The notes: generated by a model from the sequence alone, not told the origin. DNA of 64,000 nucleotides from Agrobacterium vitis (GCF_037039395.1 NZ_CP146242.1:3173001-3237000), one strand, 5' to 3'. Shown: positions 49,624-59,476, counted from the stretch's first letter. Numbers and translations: made by a program.

Positions 49624-51453
49624 ATGGCACGATTGAGCCTTTCCCGCAGCCTTGCGCTTTTCGGAGCCAGCCTGTTTCTCGGGCTTTTACTGTCCAGTGG
49701 CATTATGTTTTATGCCTTGGTGACACTTAAAGTGAATGGGCCGGTCTATGAGCGGATTGTGTATGCCAAGGACATGATCGCCGATATCCTGCCGCCGCCG
49801 CTTTTCGTCATCGAGGCCTATGTGGCGGCAGTGGATGCGGGCGCCGAGCCGCAAAGGCTTCAGGCCAACGCCGAGGAACTGGCGCGGCTGCGGGTAAGCT
49901 TTGACACGCGTATTGCGTTCTGGCACGGCGTGACGCTGCCGAAGGAACTGGACAATCTGCTGCGCAATGAGGTGGAACCCGCGAGCGCCATCTTTTGGCG
50001 GGAAGTGGAAACCGTTCTGCTCCCGGCCTTGAAAGCGGATCGCGCTGCCGATGCCGGGCAAAGTCTGGTCAAGCTGCGCACGCTCTTTCTGGCGCAGAAG
50101 GCTGCGGTAGAAAAGCTGGTGCAGGCCTCCAATGAAGATCTGCAGACCGTGGAACGCGAGGCAGCGTCTAAATCCATGACCTGGCAGGTGCTTGCCGGCA
50201 CGGCGACGGCGGTTTCCATCCTCGTTCTCTGCGTCGGTCTCTATGCTTTCCGCCGCTCCGCCATCGGGCCGATGCAGGACTTCCAGCGGTTCATGACGGT
50301 GCTTGCGGAGGGGAATTTCGATCTGACTGTACCGTTCCTGAACCGGCATGACGAAGTCGGAAAAATGGCGAGAGCCGGTGCCGTGCTGCGCGAAGCCGCT
50401 ATCGAGCGGCGGCGGATGCGCGAAGCCGAACGGATGCGCGCCGAAGCCGACCTGCAACAGGGGACGGAGCGATTGGCAGAGCAGGCTGTGCAGGCCAAGG
50501 CGCTCAAGCAGGTCGTAGACGATCTCGGCGCGGCGTTGGAGCGGCTGGCGCAATTCGATCTGCGCATGACGCTCGATCATTCCTTTGCCGATGATTTCGA
50601 ACCGCTCCGGCTCAATCTCAACAAGTCTCTCGGACTGTTCCAGGCGACCGTCGCGGATATCCTGGGCAAGGTGGAATATGTGAAAGCCAACTCCGCTGAT
50701 CTCTACAACCAGGTATCCTCGATTGCCGAGAGAACCGAAAGCCAGTCTGTGGCCCTGAAGCAAGCCGCTGCGGCGATCAGCCAGATCAGCGGCAATGTGG
50801 ATGTCAATTCGTCGCGGAGTGCCGAAACCAAAGGCCAGACGATTGAGGTGCGTGGTGCCGTGGAACGTTCGGCCACCGTGGTGCAGCAGGCGGTGGCGGC
50901 TATGTCTCGGATCGAGGATGCCTCAGGCAAGATTGCTTCAATCACCGGCGTTATCGATGAAATTGCCTTCCAGACCAATCTGCTGGCATTGAATGCCGGC
51001 GTGGAGGCAGCCCGGGCCGGAGAAGCGGGCAAGGGCTTTGCCGTCGTGGCGCAAGAGGTCCGCGATCTGGCGCAGCGCTCTGCCAATGCTGCCAAGGAAA
51101 TTGACGCCTTGATATCGACCTCCAGCGCGGAGGTTACGCAGGGTGTTGAACTGGTTCGGCGGACCGGGCAATCCTTAAGCGAAATCCAGAACCGGATCAC
51201 GGGGATCGCCGTCGGCATTGAGGCGATAGCCGATAGTTCCGCATCACAATCCGCCAGCCTCAAGGACATGACCGACATGGTCCGGCAAATGGATCAGATG
51301 ACCCATGAAAATGCAGATCTGGCCAATGCCTGTAGCGGCACAGCCCACACGATGAGCGACAGTGCCGAAGGTTTGAAAAAGCTCGTCGACCGCTTTCTTC
51401 TGGCTGACAGGCAAGGTGGGGTCACGACGGGGCGGCGTGATCGGGCGGCATGA
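49624..51453 (+). CDS. methyl-accepting chemotaxis protein
   Basis: 609 residues. Membrane helix ~8-35, periplasmic helical sensor ~36-185, second helix ~188-208, HAMP ~205-265, signalling domain ~330-590 with the hairpin tip [20 protein letters not shown]. No C-terminal CheR/CheB pentapeptide, unlike the receptor at 55057-57063. Ligand unknown. Monocistronic. Confidence 0.93.
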   Translation: MARLSLSRSLALFGASLFLGLLLSSGIMFYALVTLKVNGPVYERIVYAKDMIADILPPPLFVIEAYVAAVDAGAEPQRLQANAEELARLRVSFDTRIAFWHGVTLPKELDNLLRNEVEPASAIFWREVETVLLPALKADRAADAGQSLVKLRTLFLAQKAAVEKLVQASNEDLQTVEREAASKSMTWQVLAGTATAVSILVLCVGLYAFRRSAIGPMQDFQRFMTVLAEGNFDLTVPFLNRHDEVGKMARAGAVLREAAIERRRMREAERMRAEADLQQGTERLAEQAVQAKALKQVVDDLGAALERLAQFDLRMTLDHSFADDFEPLRLNLNKSLGLFQATVADILGKVEYVKANSADLYNQVSSIAERTESQSVALKQAAAAISQISGNVDVNSSRSAETKGQTIEVRGAVERSATVVQQAVAAMSRIEDASGKIASITGVIDEIAFQTNLLALNAGVEAARAGEAGKGFAVVAQEVRDLAQRSANAAKEIDALISTSSAEVTQGVELVRRTGQSLSEIQNRITGIAVGIEAIADSSASQSASLKDMTDMVRQMDQMTHENADLANACSGTAHTMSDSAEGLKKLVDRFLLADRQGGVTTGRRDRAA

Positions 51454-51508
51454 TAGGCGGTCCGCTCGCTTGGTTGTCCCATCCTTGTCTCTTGCGTGTC
51501 AGCTCCGA

Positions 51509-52147
51509 TCAGGAACCGGACACGGTGCGTCTCGTCACCTGACATAGCCAGTCCTGCAAGGCCAGATCCCGTTCCTGCGGGTTCCAGCCGTGGCCGCAGG
51601 GCAGAAGATGATAGGAGGTCGGTGCCCCGGCCGCCACGAGTTGCGACGCGAGGATTGCTCCGTCCTGCGGGGTGCGACGGCTGTCGGTTTCGCCTGATAT
51701 GACCAGCACCGGACAGGTCACGGACCGAGGAAAGGGTGAAGCCGGAGCCGGTGATAAACCCCGCAGCAGGATGGCGCCCTCGATCAAATCCGGAAAATCG
51801 CGAAGAACGGCTGCGGAGAGAATTGCGCCGTTCGAATATCCGATCAGGATCGGCTTTCGCCCGGCGAACCGTTGCGTCAGGCTTTCGAGCAGCAAGCTGA
51901 TTTCGCTGGCGGAGCGCGTGAGGTCGGCCAGATCCAGCGTTCTGTCCGGATTGCGCCGGAAAAATGCGTATTTGCCTTCCCAGATGATATTGCCGCGCAC
52001 ACGGACGATGGGCGAGCCGGGGCCGATGCGTGCCGGAATGTCTCCCCAGCATGTTTCATCCTGGCCGCTGCCATGCAGCATGACGATTGGGCTGCCGGTT
52101 TCATTCGGTCCATCTATTTCGCAGTGGAATCCGGAGATTTTCGACAT
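51509..52147 (-). CDS. alpha/beta hydrolase (carboxylesterase-like)
   Basis: 212 residues. MLHGSGQDETCW is the oxyanion loop, GYSNGA holds the nucleophile Ser, GETDSRR the acid and CGHGWN the His. Resembles the phospholipase/carboxylesterase group of short hydrolases. Cytoplasmic (no signal peptide). Divergent from the exonuclease gene with only 52 bp between. Confidence 0.83.
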   Translation of the reverse strand: MSKISGFHCEIDGPNETGSPIVMLHGSGQDETCWGDIPARIGPGSPIVRVRGNIIWEGKYAFFRRNPDRTLDLADLTRSASEISLLLESLTQRFAGRKPILIGYSNGAILSAAVLRDFPDLIEGAILLRGLSPAPASPFPRSVTCPVLVISGETDSRRTPQDGAILASQLVAAGAPTSYHLLPCGHGWNPQERDLALQDWLCQVTRRTVSGS

Positions 52148-52199
52148 GTTCGTCCCTCCTCACATTGCTCGAATCGCCCTCGCACCATAAAGGGGATCG

Positions 52200-52823
52200 A
52201 TGTCAACGCCATTGCAGCCCAAAATCATCGCAATCGATTTCGAGACCGCCAATGAAGAGCGGGGCAGCGCCTGTTCGGTTGGGCTGGCCTTTGTCGAGAA
52301 CGGTCAGGTGGTGCGGGTGGAGGAGCGGCTGATCCGGCCGAAGACCATGCGGTTTTCCTCCTTCAACATCGCCATTCACGGGATCAGGCCTGATCATGTC
52401 GAGGATGCGGGCGAATTTCCTGAGGTGATGGACGAGTTCGCCGATGATTTCGCTGGCGCGATGGTGGTGGCGCATAATGCCGCCTTCGATCTGTCCGTGT
52501 GGCGGGCATGTTCGGATCTCTATCGCCAGCCCTATCCAAGTCTGTCTTACGTGTGCAGCGTCAAGCTGGCGCAGAAGGTCTGGCCGCATCTGCCCTCCCA
52601 TCGGTTGAATGTGTTGGCGGCACATCTGCAATTGTCCTTCCGGCATCACAATGCAGCTGAAGATGCGTCGGTTTGCGCACAAGCCGTGATCGCGATGATG
52701 GAGCGCCGGGGCGCGCAGCACCTGGGCGAGCTTGCTGGCATGATGGGTCTTTCCATCGGACGACTGTTTCCGGGCGGGTATCAGTCCTGCTCGGTGCGCA
52801 AACCCGCACGGATTTCTGCTTGA
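52200..52823 (+). CDS. DnaQ-like 3'-5' exonuclease
   Basis: 207 residues; AAGGGGATCG before ATG 52200. DEDDh nuclease: AIDFETANEERGSACSVG (ExoI, Asp and Glu), VVAHNAAFDLSVW (ExoII) and HHNAAEDASVCAQA (ExoIII with His). Stand-alone exonuclease domain, not the polymerase III epsilon subunit, which has a C-terminal extension lacking here. Role in nucleic-acid trimming unspecified. Confidence 0.88.
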   Translation: MSTPLQPKIIAIDFETANEERGSACSVGLAFVENGQVVRVEERLIRPKTMRFSSFNIAIHGIRPDHVEDAGEFPEVMDEFADDFAGAMVVAHNAAFDLSVWRACSDLYRQPYPSLSYVCSVKLAQKVWPHLPSHRLNVLAAHLQLSFRHHNAAEDASVCAQAVIAMMERRGAQHLGELAGMMGLSIGRLFPGGYQSCSVRKPARISA

Positions 52824-52906
52824 CGGTTTTTGGCATGGCATTGCCGCGCATCTTGTAACGTGATGGCGAAAGCATATCTCTGACTGAGTATTTCTCGGAG
52901 GCTGTT

Positions 52907-53395
52907 ATGTTCAAATCACCCAAGCTGCTGCTGGCTGCGGCTTTCGCCGGACTTTTTGGTGCGCCTGCCATGGCCGATGTGGTCGGCAAGGTCGGTGTCG
53001 ACTGGGTGGGCAACGATATCGTGGTCGAGGCGGTGGCCGATCCGCAGGTGAAAGGCATTACCTGCCATGTCACCTATTTCGACCGTTCGCTGATTGACCG
53101 GCTGCATAAGGGCAATTGGTTCGAGGACCCCTCCAACAATTCCATCGCCTGCCGCCAGACCGGGCCGATCGAGATCGGCGATATCAATCTGTCGAAAGGT
53201 GGCGAGGAAGTGTTTCGCCAGGGCCGGTCGCTGATCTGGAAGACGCTGGTCGTCAACCGCATTTACGACAAGGACAATGACACGCTGGTCTATCTCATCC
53301 ACTCCCGGCAGGTGGTGGATGGCTCCGCCAAAATGGCGATTTCGACCGTGCCGCTGTTCAACCAGAGCGTAACCTGGAAGAATGGCAAGCCCTGA
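52907..53395 (+). CDS. creA: CreA family periplasmic protein
   Basis: 162 residues; GGAGG before the ATG. Signal peptide to about residue 23 (APAMA). The body (KVGVDWVGNDIVVEAVADPQ, CHVTYFDR, GWFEDPSNNSIACRQTGPI-like block, LVYLIHSRQVVDGSA) is the CreA family of unknown function. Two cysteines probably form a disulfide. Stands alone. Confidence 0.9.
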   Translation: MFKSPKLLLAAAFAGLFGAPAMADVVGKVGVDWVGNDIVVEAVADPQVKGITCHVTYFDRSLIDRLHKGNWFEDPSNNSIACRQTGPIEIGDINLSKGGEEVFRQGRSLIWKTLVVNRIYDKDNDTLVYLIHSRQVVDGSAKMAISTVPLFNQSVTWKNGKP

Positions 53396-53931
53396 TTGTG
53401 TGGCTTGCCTTTGACGAATGCCAAGGCAAATACCAAAAAAGGTCAGAATTCCTGCCAAGCGGGTAGCAAATTCGGGCGCTTCGCGGCTTTATTGGCGAGC
53501 CCATATGGTGCAGATTGCTGTCCAGCGGGGGCGCTGGGGAGTTGCAGCGTCATGGGTTTGTTGTAACACTTTTTTGTCTGCGGATCGTCTGTTTCTTGAG
53601 CCGTTACCGGCTTGAGGGCGCTTGCGAAAACGTGACGATTGTTATGAAGCTCGTGGTCTACCGCTTGTCTACCAAGGCCGTTGATCCTTCTCCTGGGATC
53701 ACCAGTCTGGAGATGTTGAAAGTCGCCTCCATGCCACCGGGGTGGACTTCTATATCCGAGAGCCTGTCTGGCCCAGATCGAGCCAGACAGGCTCTCGATT
53801 GTTTTGCTCTCGGTTGTCTTCCCCGAAAATCAGGTCCACGTTTTTTAATGTGAGCTCTGAGCTGTATGCTCCAGCTGGACAGACAGGTTTGCCAGTCTGT
53901 CTGGCGTCCCGGTGTGCCAGCCTTGTTTGAC
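53396..53931. other. long gene-free stretch with inverted repeats
   Basis: 536 bp between creA and the next minus-strand gene. Open frames here lack ribosome sites and family resemblance. Visible structure: TTGCCTT...AAGGCAA just after creA (53407-53431), a perfect 15-bp stem at 53758-53796, and a related dyad CAGAC...GTCTG near 53879-53899 that reuses the CCAGACAG word. Confidence 0.6.
53758..53796. repeat. perfect 15-bp inverted repeat
   Basis: GAGAGCCTGTCTGGC (53758-53772), 9-base loop, exact complement (53782-53796), then GATTGTTTTG. Could terminate a plus-strand transcript, but no gene ends nearby except creA 360 bp upstream. Confidence 0.75.
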
Positions 53932-54273
53932 CTACTTGACGTAGACGACCTTGCCGCCATTGGCGGCGGTCTGCACCCAGATGACGTTTTTCACCAAAAT
54001 GCCCCGAACCTTCATCGCCTCGCGCAACGCGGGGCTGCCATTGACTTCGGCCTGCGACGTCTCGATCATCTGGCGCGAGGGATAGCGGACCAGAAGCGGC
54101 AGATCATTGCCGTGGCCGGGCGGATGCTGGTAGATACGCTCCACCGATACACCGTCATTATAGCGCTTGCCGAACAGGATGTCGGGGAGGGTAAGCTCGC
54201 CCGCCATTGCTGGCAATGTAAAGCCTATCGCCAGGCTCGCTGCGATTAGAAGTGCCGAAATCTGCTTTTTCAT
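53932..54273 (-). CDS. small periplasmic protein of unknown function
   Basis: 113 residues from the third of three adjacent ATGs (54273), which is 7 bases after GGAGA. Signal peptide MKKQISALLIAASLAIGFTL...AMA. The mature part (DILFGKRYNDGVSVERIY, GILVKNVIWVQTAANGG) has no cysteines. No family recognised. Confidence 0.7.
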   Translation of the reverse strand: MKKQISALLIAASLAIGFTLPAMAGELTLPDILFGKRYNDGVSVERIYQHPPGHGNDLPLLVRYPSRQMIETSQAEVNGSPALREAMKVRGILVKNVIWVQTAANGGKVVYVK

Positions 54274-54588
54274 CATCATTCTCCATACTGGCATATCGTG
54301 GTCGCAAAGTGTGCAGCGGTTTTGCGATCACGATATGCACAAACAAGCCATGTCGCGCAAAACTCCAAGGCCGTTTTGCGGCGGAACCCCGCGTTTCATG
54401 ACTGCGAACAGCGTGCCGACCTCTTAAGTCATATAGAGAGCCGATAGCGGCAATTTCAGCCCTCACACCATCACAATTTTAAACGCACGAAACCACCGGT
54501 TCGGTGCCATCACGTCCGAACCAGCGGTTTCTTGTTTCTTAGGCTGCTCAACCGGCTTTACACTCGGCCGACCAGCCATTTGGCCCGA
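54274..54588. other. gene-free stretch between periplasmic protein and cheW
   Basis: 315 bp. It should contain the promoter of the gene at 53932-54273 (minus) and the end of the cheW transcript. A direct/inverted pair TATCGTG...CGATATGC (about 54295-54336) and ACCGGTTCGGT...ACCAGCGGTT near 54497-54531 are the only visible patterns. Confidence 0.45.
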
Positions 54589-55053
54589 TCAGGCGGCGTT
54601 GGCCAGCTCGTCGGCAATAACCGTGTCGAGGTTGAGGAAGCAGACCATGGATTTTTCCAGCGCCACGATGCCGCGGCAGAAGGCGCGCTGCATTTCCGGG
54701 ATGATTTCCGGGGCAGGCTGCAAGTCTTCACCGCGAATGGTCATCATGTCGGAGACCTGTTCTACCAACAGGCCGACCAGCTTGCCGGCGATGTCGGTGA
54801 CGATGATGGCCGAGCGCTCGGAAGGTTCCGTCATGCTCATGCCGAGCCGGCAGGCCATGTCGATGACCGGGATGACGGCGCCGCGCAGGTTGATCAGGCC
54901 CAGGACGTATGGAGGAGTATGGGGCATCGGGGTGACGGGCGCCCAACCGCGAATTTCACGGATTGCCATGATGTCGATACAGAATTCCTGATCGCCAAGA
55001 TGGAAGGAGACGATTTCGAGGTAGGCGCCGGACTGCTTGATGGCATTGGACAT
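54589..55053 (-). CDS. cheW: chemotaxis coupling protein CheW
   Basis: 154 residues. SH3-like CheW domain: EIVSFHLGDQEFCIDIMAIREI at the start, MPHTPPYVLGLINLRGAVIPVID in the centre, AIIVTDIAGKLVGLLVEQVSDM near the end. Links receptors to CheA. Three bases after the chemoreceptor gene, so the two form one operon outside the main che cluster. Confidence 0.95.
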   Translation of the reverse strand: MSNAIKQSGAYLEIVSFHLGDQEFCIDIMAIREIRGWAPVTPMPHTPPYVLGLINLRGAVIPVIDMACRLGMSMTEPSERSAIIVTDIAGKLVGLLVEQVSDMMTIRGEDLQPAPEIIPEMQRAFCRGIVALEKSMVCFLNLDTVIADELANAA

Positions 55054-55056
55054 GGT

Positions 55057-57063
55057 TTAGAACTCTTCCCAGTGGTCGGTTGATGGGGCGGCTGCCGTTG
55101 CACGGGCTGGCGCGGAGCCGCTGCCTTTGGTGAAAGCCCCCGCAACCTTGCTCATGAGCTGCTTTGCGGGTGACTGTGTCGGTGCTGAGGTCGGTCTTGC
55201 CGGCTCAGGTCTGCTTGATGTCGGTCGCGCCTGGTGTGATCCTGGCCGCGTCTCACCTGCGCCGCCAATCTTGAATTGCCCGACGAGCTGTCCAAGATTG
55301 TCTGCATCGCTGGCAAGTGTATGACTTGCCGCATTGGTCTGTTCGACCATGGCGGCATTTTGCTGCGTGACCTGGTCCATCTGTCCGACGGCGGAATTGA
55401 TTTCACTCAGGCCAACTGATTGTTCGCGCGCCGAGGTTACAATCGACTTAACGTGATCGTTAATTCGCAGCACATCTTCGCCTATTTTATGCAAAGCCTC
55501 GCCGGTTGCGGTCACAAGCTCTACGCCGGTGCGCACTTCGTCGTTGGATTTCGTGACCAGATCCTTGATGGTGCGGGCGGCGTCGGCGGCCCGGCCTGCC
55601 AGGGCACGGACTTCCTGTGCGACGACAGCAAATCCCTTGCCGGCCTCGCCAGCGCGGGCTGCTTCGACACCGGCATTCAGCGCCAGCAGGTTGGTCTGGA
55701 AGGCGATCTCGTCGACGACGTTGATGATCTTGCCGATTTCGCCTGTGGCGCTTTCAATCCGTTCCATGGCAGCCATGGCGTCGGAGACGACGGCACCGGA
55801 CTGTTCGGCATAGGTCTTGGCATTATCGACCATGTGGCTGGCATCTTCAGCGCGCTGCGTGCTGGTGCGGACCGTTTCGGTAATCTCAGCCAGTGCTGCT
55901 GACGTCTCTTCCAGCGATGCGGCCTGCTGTTCGGTGCGGCGGGCCAGATCGTCGGCGGCGGAGCGCATCTGATTGGCATTGGCCTGGATGGAGCTGGAAT
56001 TGATGGAGATCTCGCCCATGACATTGCGCAGATGGGTGGTGACCAGGTTGAAATCGGTGCGCAGGCGTTCGACTTCCTGCGGGAAAGCTTCATCGACCGC
56101 TGCCTGCAAATCGCCTTCGGCCAGTCGGTTCAGGCCCTTGCCCAAGGCATCGACGGCGGCTTTCATCCGGTCGCGCTCGGCCGCCGCTGCGGCCTCGCTC
56201 TCGCGCATCTCGGTTTCGCGGCTCTTTCGGCTATCTTCAGCCTCGGCTTCCAGCGTGCGTTTGTCGATGACTGCCTGACGGAAAATATCAGCGGATCGGG
56301 CAATGTCGCCGATTTCATCGCCGCGCTCCAAGCCGAGGATTTCGCGGTCGTAATTGCCCTCGATAATATCCTTGAGGCTGGTGCGAACATTGCGGATGCC
56401 GCTGACAACCGAGCGGGCGTGAATGATCTGCAATCCGAGAACCAGAAAAAATGCAATCAGTCCGATGGTAATCTGCATGGTGATGGCGCTTTTGGACGCC
56501 TCGGTTGCCTCGGCCACGCGGCTTTCGACCAGTTTGCCCGCGGCGGCTGAAAGATCGGCCAGGGTGTCGCTCAGCTTACCGCCAGCGCCATCGATGACAT
56601 CGTCGATCCGCGCATAGGCTTCGTCCGGCGCCTGGGTTTCCACCAGTTTCTTCAGTTCCACGGTGACTTCCTGGCGGATTTTCTGAACATCGCTGTCATA
56701 GCTTGCAACGTTTGCCGATAGACCGACATCAGCAGCCACCTGTTTTACGATGGCAGATCCATTGGTAAGCGCCAGGCCAGCCTTGTCGAAAATTTCCTGA
56801 CGATCCGGCTGTACCTTGCCTTCGTCACGGTCGATGATCGTATCCATGGCCGCAAGGGTAATTTCGCCATTGGCGAGCCGCAATTCGTTGACCGTTTCCA
56901 GCTTGTTCTTGAGTTCTACCGCCCGGTGCAACGATTGATCCAACCGGCTGCTCTCATAATAGCCGACGGCCAGCATGGCCGCGATGGCGCAGGTGGCAGC
57001 ACCGCCCAAGGTCATCAGGCGCTGGCCGACGGAAAGGCTTCGGCCGGAAATTGCGTTGCTCAT
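55057..57063 (-). CDS. methyl-accepting chemotaxis protein with C-terminal pentapeptide
   Basis: 668 residues. Membrane helix ~15-33, periplasmic four-helix-type sensor ~34-185, second helix ~190-212, HAMP ~213-270, signalling domain to ~590 with [21 protein letters not shown] Pro/Ala/Ser linker follows, ending HWEEF, which matches the tethering pentapeptide type (NWETF) for CheR/CheB. Co-transcribed with cheW. Confidence 0.94.
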   Translation of the reverse strand: MSNAISGRSLSVGQRLMTLGGAATCAIAAMLAVGYYESSRLDQSLHRAVELKNKLETVNELRLANGEITLAAMDTIIDRDEGKVQPDRQEIFDKAGLALTNGSAIVKQVAADVGLSANVASYDSDVQKIRQEVTVELKKLVETQAPDEAYARIDDVIDGAGGKLSDTLADLSAAAGKLVESRVAEATEASKSAITMQITIGLIAFFLVLGLQIIHARSVVSGIRNVRTSLKDIIEGNYDREILGLERGDEIGDIARSADIFRQAVIDKRTLEAEAEDSRKSRETEMRESEAAAAAERDRMKAAVDALGKGLNRLAEGDLQAAVDEAFPQEVERLRTDFNLVTTHLRNVMGEISINSSSIQANANQMRSAADDLARRTEQQAASLEETSAALAEITETVRTSTQRAEDASHMVDNAKTYAEQSGAVVSDAMAAMERIESATGEIGKIINVVDEIAFQTNLLALNAGVEAARAGEAGKGFAVVAQEVRALAGRAADAARTIKDLVTKSNDEVRTGVELVTATGEALHKIGEDVLRINDHVKSIVTSAREQSVGLSEINSAVGQMDQVTQQNAAMVEQTNAASHTLASDADNLGQLVGQFKIGGAGETRPGSHQARPTSSRPEPARPTSAPTQSPAKQLMSKVAGAFTKGSGSAPARATAAAPSTDHWEEF

Positions 57064-57407
57064 GAATATCCCCGCATGGCTCAGTTGACGTGACCGGGTC
57101 GGTCCTATGGAACATGCTGTGAGGAGTTTAGAAGGACTGCGCTCTCCGCCAAGGAAGGGCTGCTGTCATTGCTGAAACCGCCGCATCTTTCACGTCCAGC
57201 CCTTTGCCGGTCGGCGATCTTTGCAGCAATCCTCCAAGGACATCATGTCCTGACGGCGTAAGGCCGACATGCAGGTTGACTGTCTCTCAAGACTATTAAG
57301 CTTCTACTAATACTATTCCCGATTGATGATTTAATTCTATCCCGAGCCACACAACACCCTCGGTTGGGTCATCGCCATAAGCCCGCAGGACGGTTGCGGG
57401 CGACGAT
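57064..57407. other. intergenic region upstream of the SCO1 gene
   Basis: 344 bp. The AT-rich part 57290-57345 (TTGACT at 57277-57282, several TACTA/TATTA words) probably contains promoters for the chemoreceptor (left) or SCO1 (right). A hairpin GCCCGCA...TGCGGGC at 57381-57401 stands just before the mini-ORF. Confidence 0.5.
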
Positions 57408-57548
57408 ATGTCTCGGGGGTGCGGCATCGGATTTTTCAGCTTTGCGGTTTGTTTGATTTGCCTTGCCTATCCCTCGGCTTGTATGGAAGAGCGTGGACCG
57501 GGCGGCGCCTGCGACGGTCAAACAGCTGCCGGGCTTTGGAAATATTGA
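57408..57548 (+). CDS. candidate Cys-rich leader ORF ahead of SCO1 (46 aa)
   Basis: 46 residues, below usual gene-calling limits. MSRGCGIGFFSFAVCLICLA begins it: a hydrophobic stretch with CxxC, five cysteines in all, followed by a hydrophilic end. Its stop lies 8 bases before the SCO1 ATG, so translation could be coupled. The ribosome site is weak and GC3 is not strongly coding-like, so it may be chance. If real, a copper-responsive leader is an attractive reading. Confidence 0.3.
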   Translation: MSRGCGIGFFSFAVCLICLAYPSACMEERGPGGACDGQTAAGLWKY

Positions 57549-57556
57549 GTGAAGCG

Positions 57557-58156
57557 ATGAAGAGACTGCGGATCGGGCTTTGGATATTGGTGGCGGCCTC
57601 GGCAGCTTTGCTGGGTTATCTGACGCTTGAGATCGGCCAATCGAGCCGTACGGTGGGCGAGGCGGCCTATGGTGTGCCATTCCAGCTGGTCGACCAGCGG
57701 GGACAGGCGGTCAGCGAGCAGGTGCTGCGCGGCAAGCCGAGCGCGGTGTTCTTCGGCTTCACCCATTGCCCCGAAGTTTGCCCAACCACCCTGTTCGAGC
57801 TGGATGGCTGGCTGAAACAGGTCGATCCGCAGGGCGGCCATCTGAATGCCTATTTCGTGACCGTCGATCCCGAGCGCGATACGACCGAGATCCTCAATAC
57901 CTATGTTTCAAATGTTTCGGACCGGATCACCGGCATTACCGGCGCGCCCGACAAGGTCATGGAGATGGTCAAGGGCTTCCGTGTCTATGCCAAGAAAGTG
58001 CCGGTGGATGAGGCCAATCCGAATGGCGATTACACCATGGACCATACGGCCTCGGTGTTTCTCCTGGATGCCGAGGGCCGGTTCAAAGGCACGATTGCCT
58101 ATGGCGAAAACCCCGAAACCGCCGTCCAGAAGCTGCAAAAGCTGATGAAGGGCTGA
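57557..58156 (+). CDS. SCO1/SenC copper chaperone
   Basis: 199 residues. N-terminal membrane anchor (~6-24), periplasmic thioredoxin fold. Copper ligands Cys71 and Cys75 in CPEVCP and His163 in MDHTASVF are all present. Delivers copper to the CuA site of cytochrome c oxidase or acts as thiol reductase. Encoded away from cox genes. Confidence 0.92.
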   Translation: MKRLRIGLWILVAASAALLGYLTLEIGQSSRTVGEAAYGVPFQLVDQRGQAVSEQVLRGKPSAVFFGFTHCPEVCPTTLFELDGWLKQVDPQGGHLNAYFVTVDPERDTTEILNTYVSNVSDRITGITGAPDKVMEMVKGFRVYAKKVPVDEANPNGDYTMDHTASVFLLDAEGRFKGTIAYGENPETAVQKLQKLMKG

Positions 58157-58284
58157 TCGCCCGCGTATGAGCGGCGGATGCCATGCCTTTCCCGCTTTGA
58201 TGTTGCAACGGCGCGTCAGGCATTGTACCGGAAGCGGCAGGAACGTGGGCGTTCAATCAGCCCGCCCCATAGGGAATATCGACC

Positions 58285-59157
58285 GTGAGCGAACTTCGTT
58301 TTTTCACCAGCACCACCGAAGTGCAGGCCAATCACATTCTCGACCTCCTGAGCCTGGAGTTTGGCGAAGAAGATTATGCGATTGCTACTACGGAGGTCGA
58401 TGAAAAACGCGATATCTGGGAAACATCGATCTACCTTATGTTCGATGAGGAAGATGATATACTTGCGCGGGTGAAGACGGCGCTGGTCGAGGAATTTCCG
58501 GATCTGCCGGTCGAGCGTGAAGTCATCCCCGATATCGACTGGATCGCCAAATCGCTGGAAGGCCTGACGCCTGTCCGGGCAGGGCGGTTTCTGGTGCATG
58601 GGTCCCATGACCGCGACAAGGTGCGGCCCCATGATCTGGCCATCGAGATCGATGCCGGTCAGGCCTTCGGCACCGGCCACCATGGCACGACGGCCGGTTG
58701 CCTGGAAATGATCGATAGCGTGGTGCGCGCCCGCAAGCCCCGCAATGCGCTGGATCTGGGCACCGGCAGCGGCGTTCTGGCCATTGCTGTGCGCAAGCTG
58801 GTGAATGTTCCGGTGCTGGCAACAGATATCGACCCCATCGCGGTGCGGGTGGCCAAGGAAAACGGCACGCGCAACGGCGTCCCCAACGGCATCGAATGGC
58901 GCACCGCGCCGGGCTTCCATTCAACGGCTTTTGGTGAATTCGGGCCTTTCGACCTGATCATTGCCAATATTCTTGCCCGTCCGCTGATGAAGATGGCGCC
59001 GCAGCTCGTCACTCATCTGGCTCCGGGCGGTTCCGTCATCCTCTCCGGCATTCTGGCATCGCAACGCTGGAAAGTGATCGCCGCCTATAATGGCGCGGGG
59101 GTGAAGCATGTGCGCACCATCTGGCGCAATGGCTGGGTCACCATTCACCTGCAATAG
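58285..59157 (+). CDS. prmA: ribosomal protein L11 methyltransferase PrmA
   Basis: 290 residues from GTG 58285. N-terminal L11-binding domain (~1-90), then the SAM domain: IDAGQAFGTGHHGTT, LDLGTGSGVLAIA (~156-168), VLATDIDPIAV and LIIANILARPLMKM. The alphaproteobacterial protein is of this length. Methylates L11. Followed by the hairpin shared with the minus-strand sRNA. Confidence 0.94.
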   Translation: MSELRFFTSTTEVQANHILDLLSLEFGEEDYAIATTEVDEKRDIWETSIYLMFDEEDDILARVKTALVEEFPDLPVEREVIPDIDWIAKSLEGLTPVRAGRFLVHGSHDRDKVRPHDLAIEIDAGQAFGTGHHGTTAGCLEMIDSVVRARKPRNALDLGTGSGVLAIAVRKLVNVPVLATDIDPIAVRVAKENGTRNGVPNGIEWRTAPGFHSTAFGEFGPFDLIIANILARPLMKMAPQLVTHLAPGGSVILSGILASQRWKVIAAYNGAGVKHVRTIWRNGWVTIHLQ

Positions 59158-59292
59158 GCCCACCTGAAATAGGTTTTCAGCTTACGACGATTGTGTGCGG
59201 TGCAGCAGTGAATAGCGCGCATGGCTTGAGCTGGCCAATAGCCATCAGACTTGTGTCATCAAACTGGCGTTTTCAGAAATGTCGCTTTTCAC

Positions 59293-59467
59293 AAAAAACA
59301 AAAAAGGCGGCACCGCCATGCCGCCTTTTCTAGATCAGGTTTCCCTGATCAACCCGCGAACCCTGGGAGGAGAGGCTCAAGCGGGTCCCGTAGCCGGGAC
59401 TGTGTTCGATAGGTGAAATGGCCGCTAGACACGCCTCCACAGCGGTGGCGTCGCATAGGCCATTTCA
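59293..59467 (-). ncRNA. highly structured small RNA with anti-Shine-Dalgarno loop
   Basis: Read on the minus strand from ~59467: a 9-bp stem (59458-59466 with 59415-59423) enclosing a second hairpin; TCCCG/CGGGA (59386-59390 with 59395-59399); a hairpin closed by 59353-59357 with 59381-59385 whose loop holds CUCCUCCC (59365-59372); GATCAGG-GAAA-CCTGATC (59333-59350); then a 9-bp terminator stem (59304-59312 with 59319-59327) and a T-rich tail. A -10-like TAATAT (59474-59479) overlaps the stop of the ORF before it. Anti-SD loops of this kind occur in rhizobial alpha-r14 and Rhodobacter 'cuckoo' RNAs. Family assignment open. Confidence 0.75.
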
Positions 59468-59476
59468 AGGATGATA

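Noticed and set aside
53515..53853. 112-codon plus-strand frame after creA
   Set aside because: No ribosome site, crosses the perfect 15-bp inverted repeat, composition unlike neighbouring genes.
57369..57680. 103-codon minus-strand frame opposite the SCO1 start
   Set aside because: Shadow of SCO1 and its leader; no ribosome site or family pattern.
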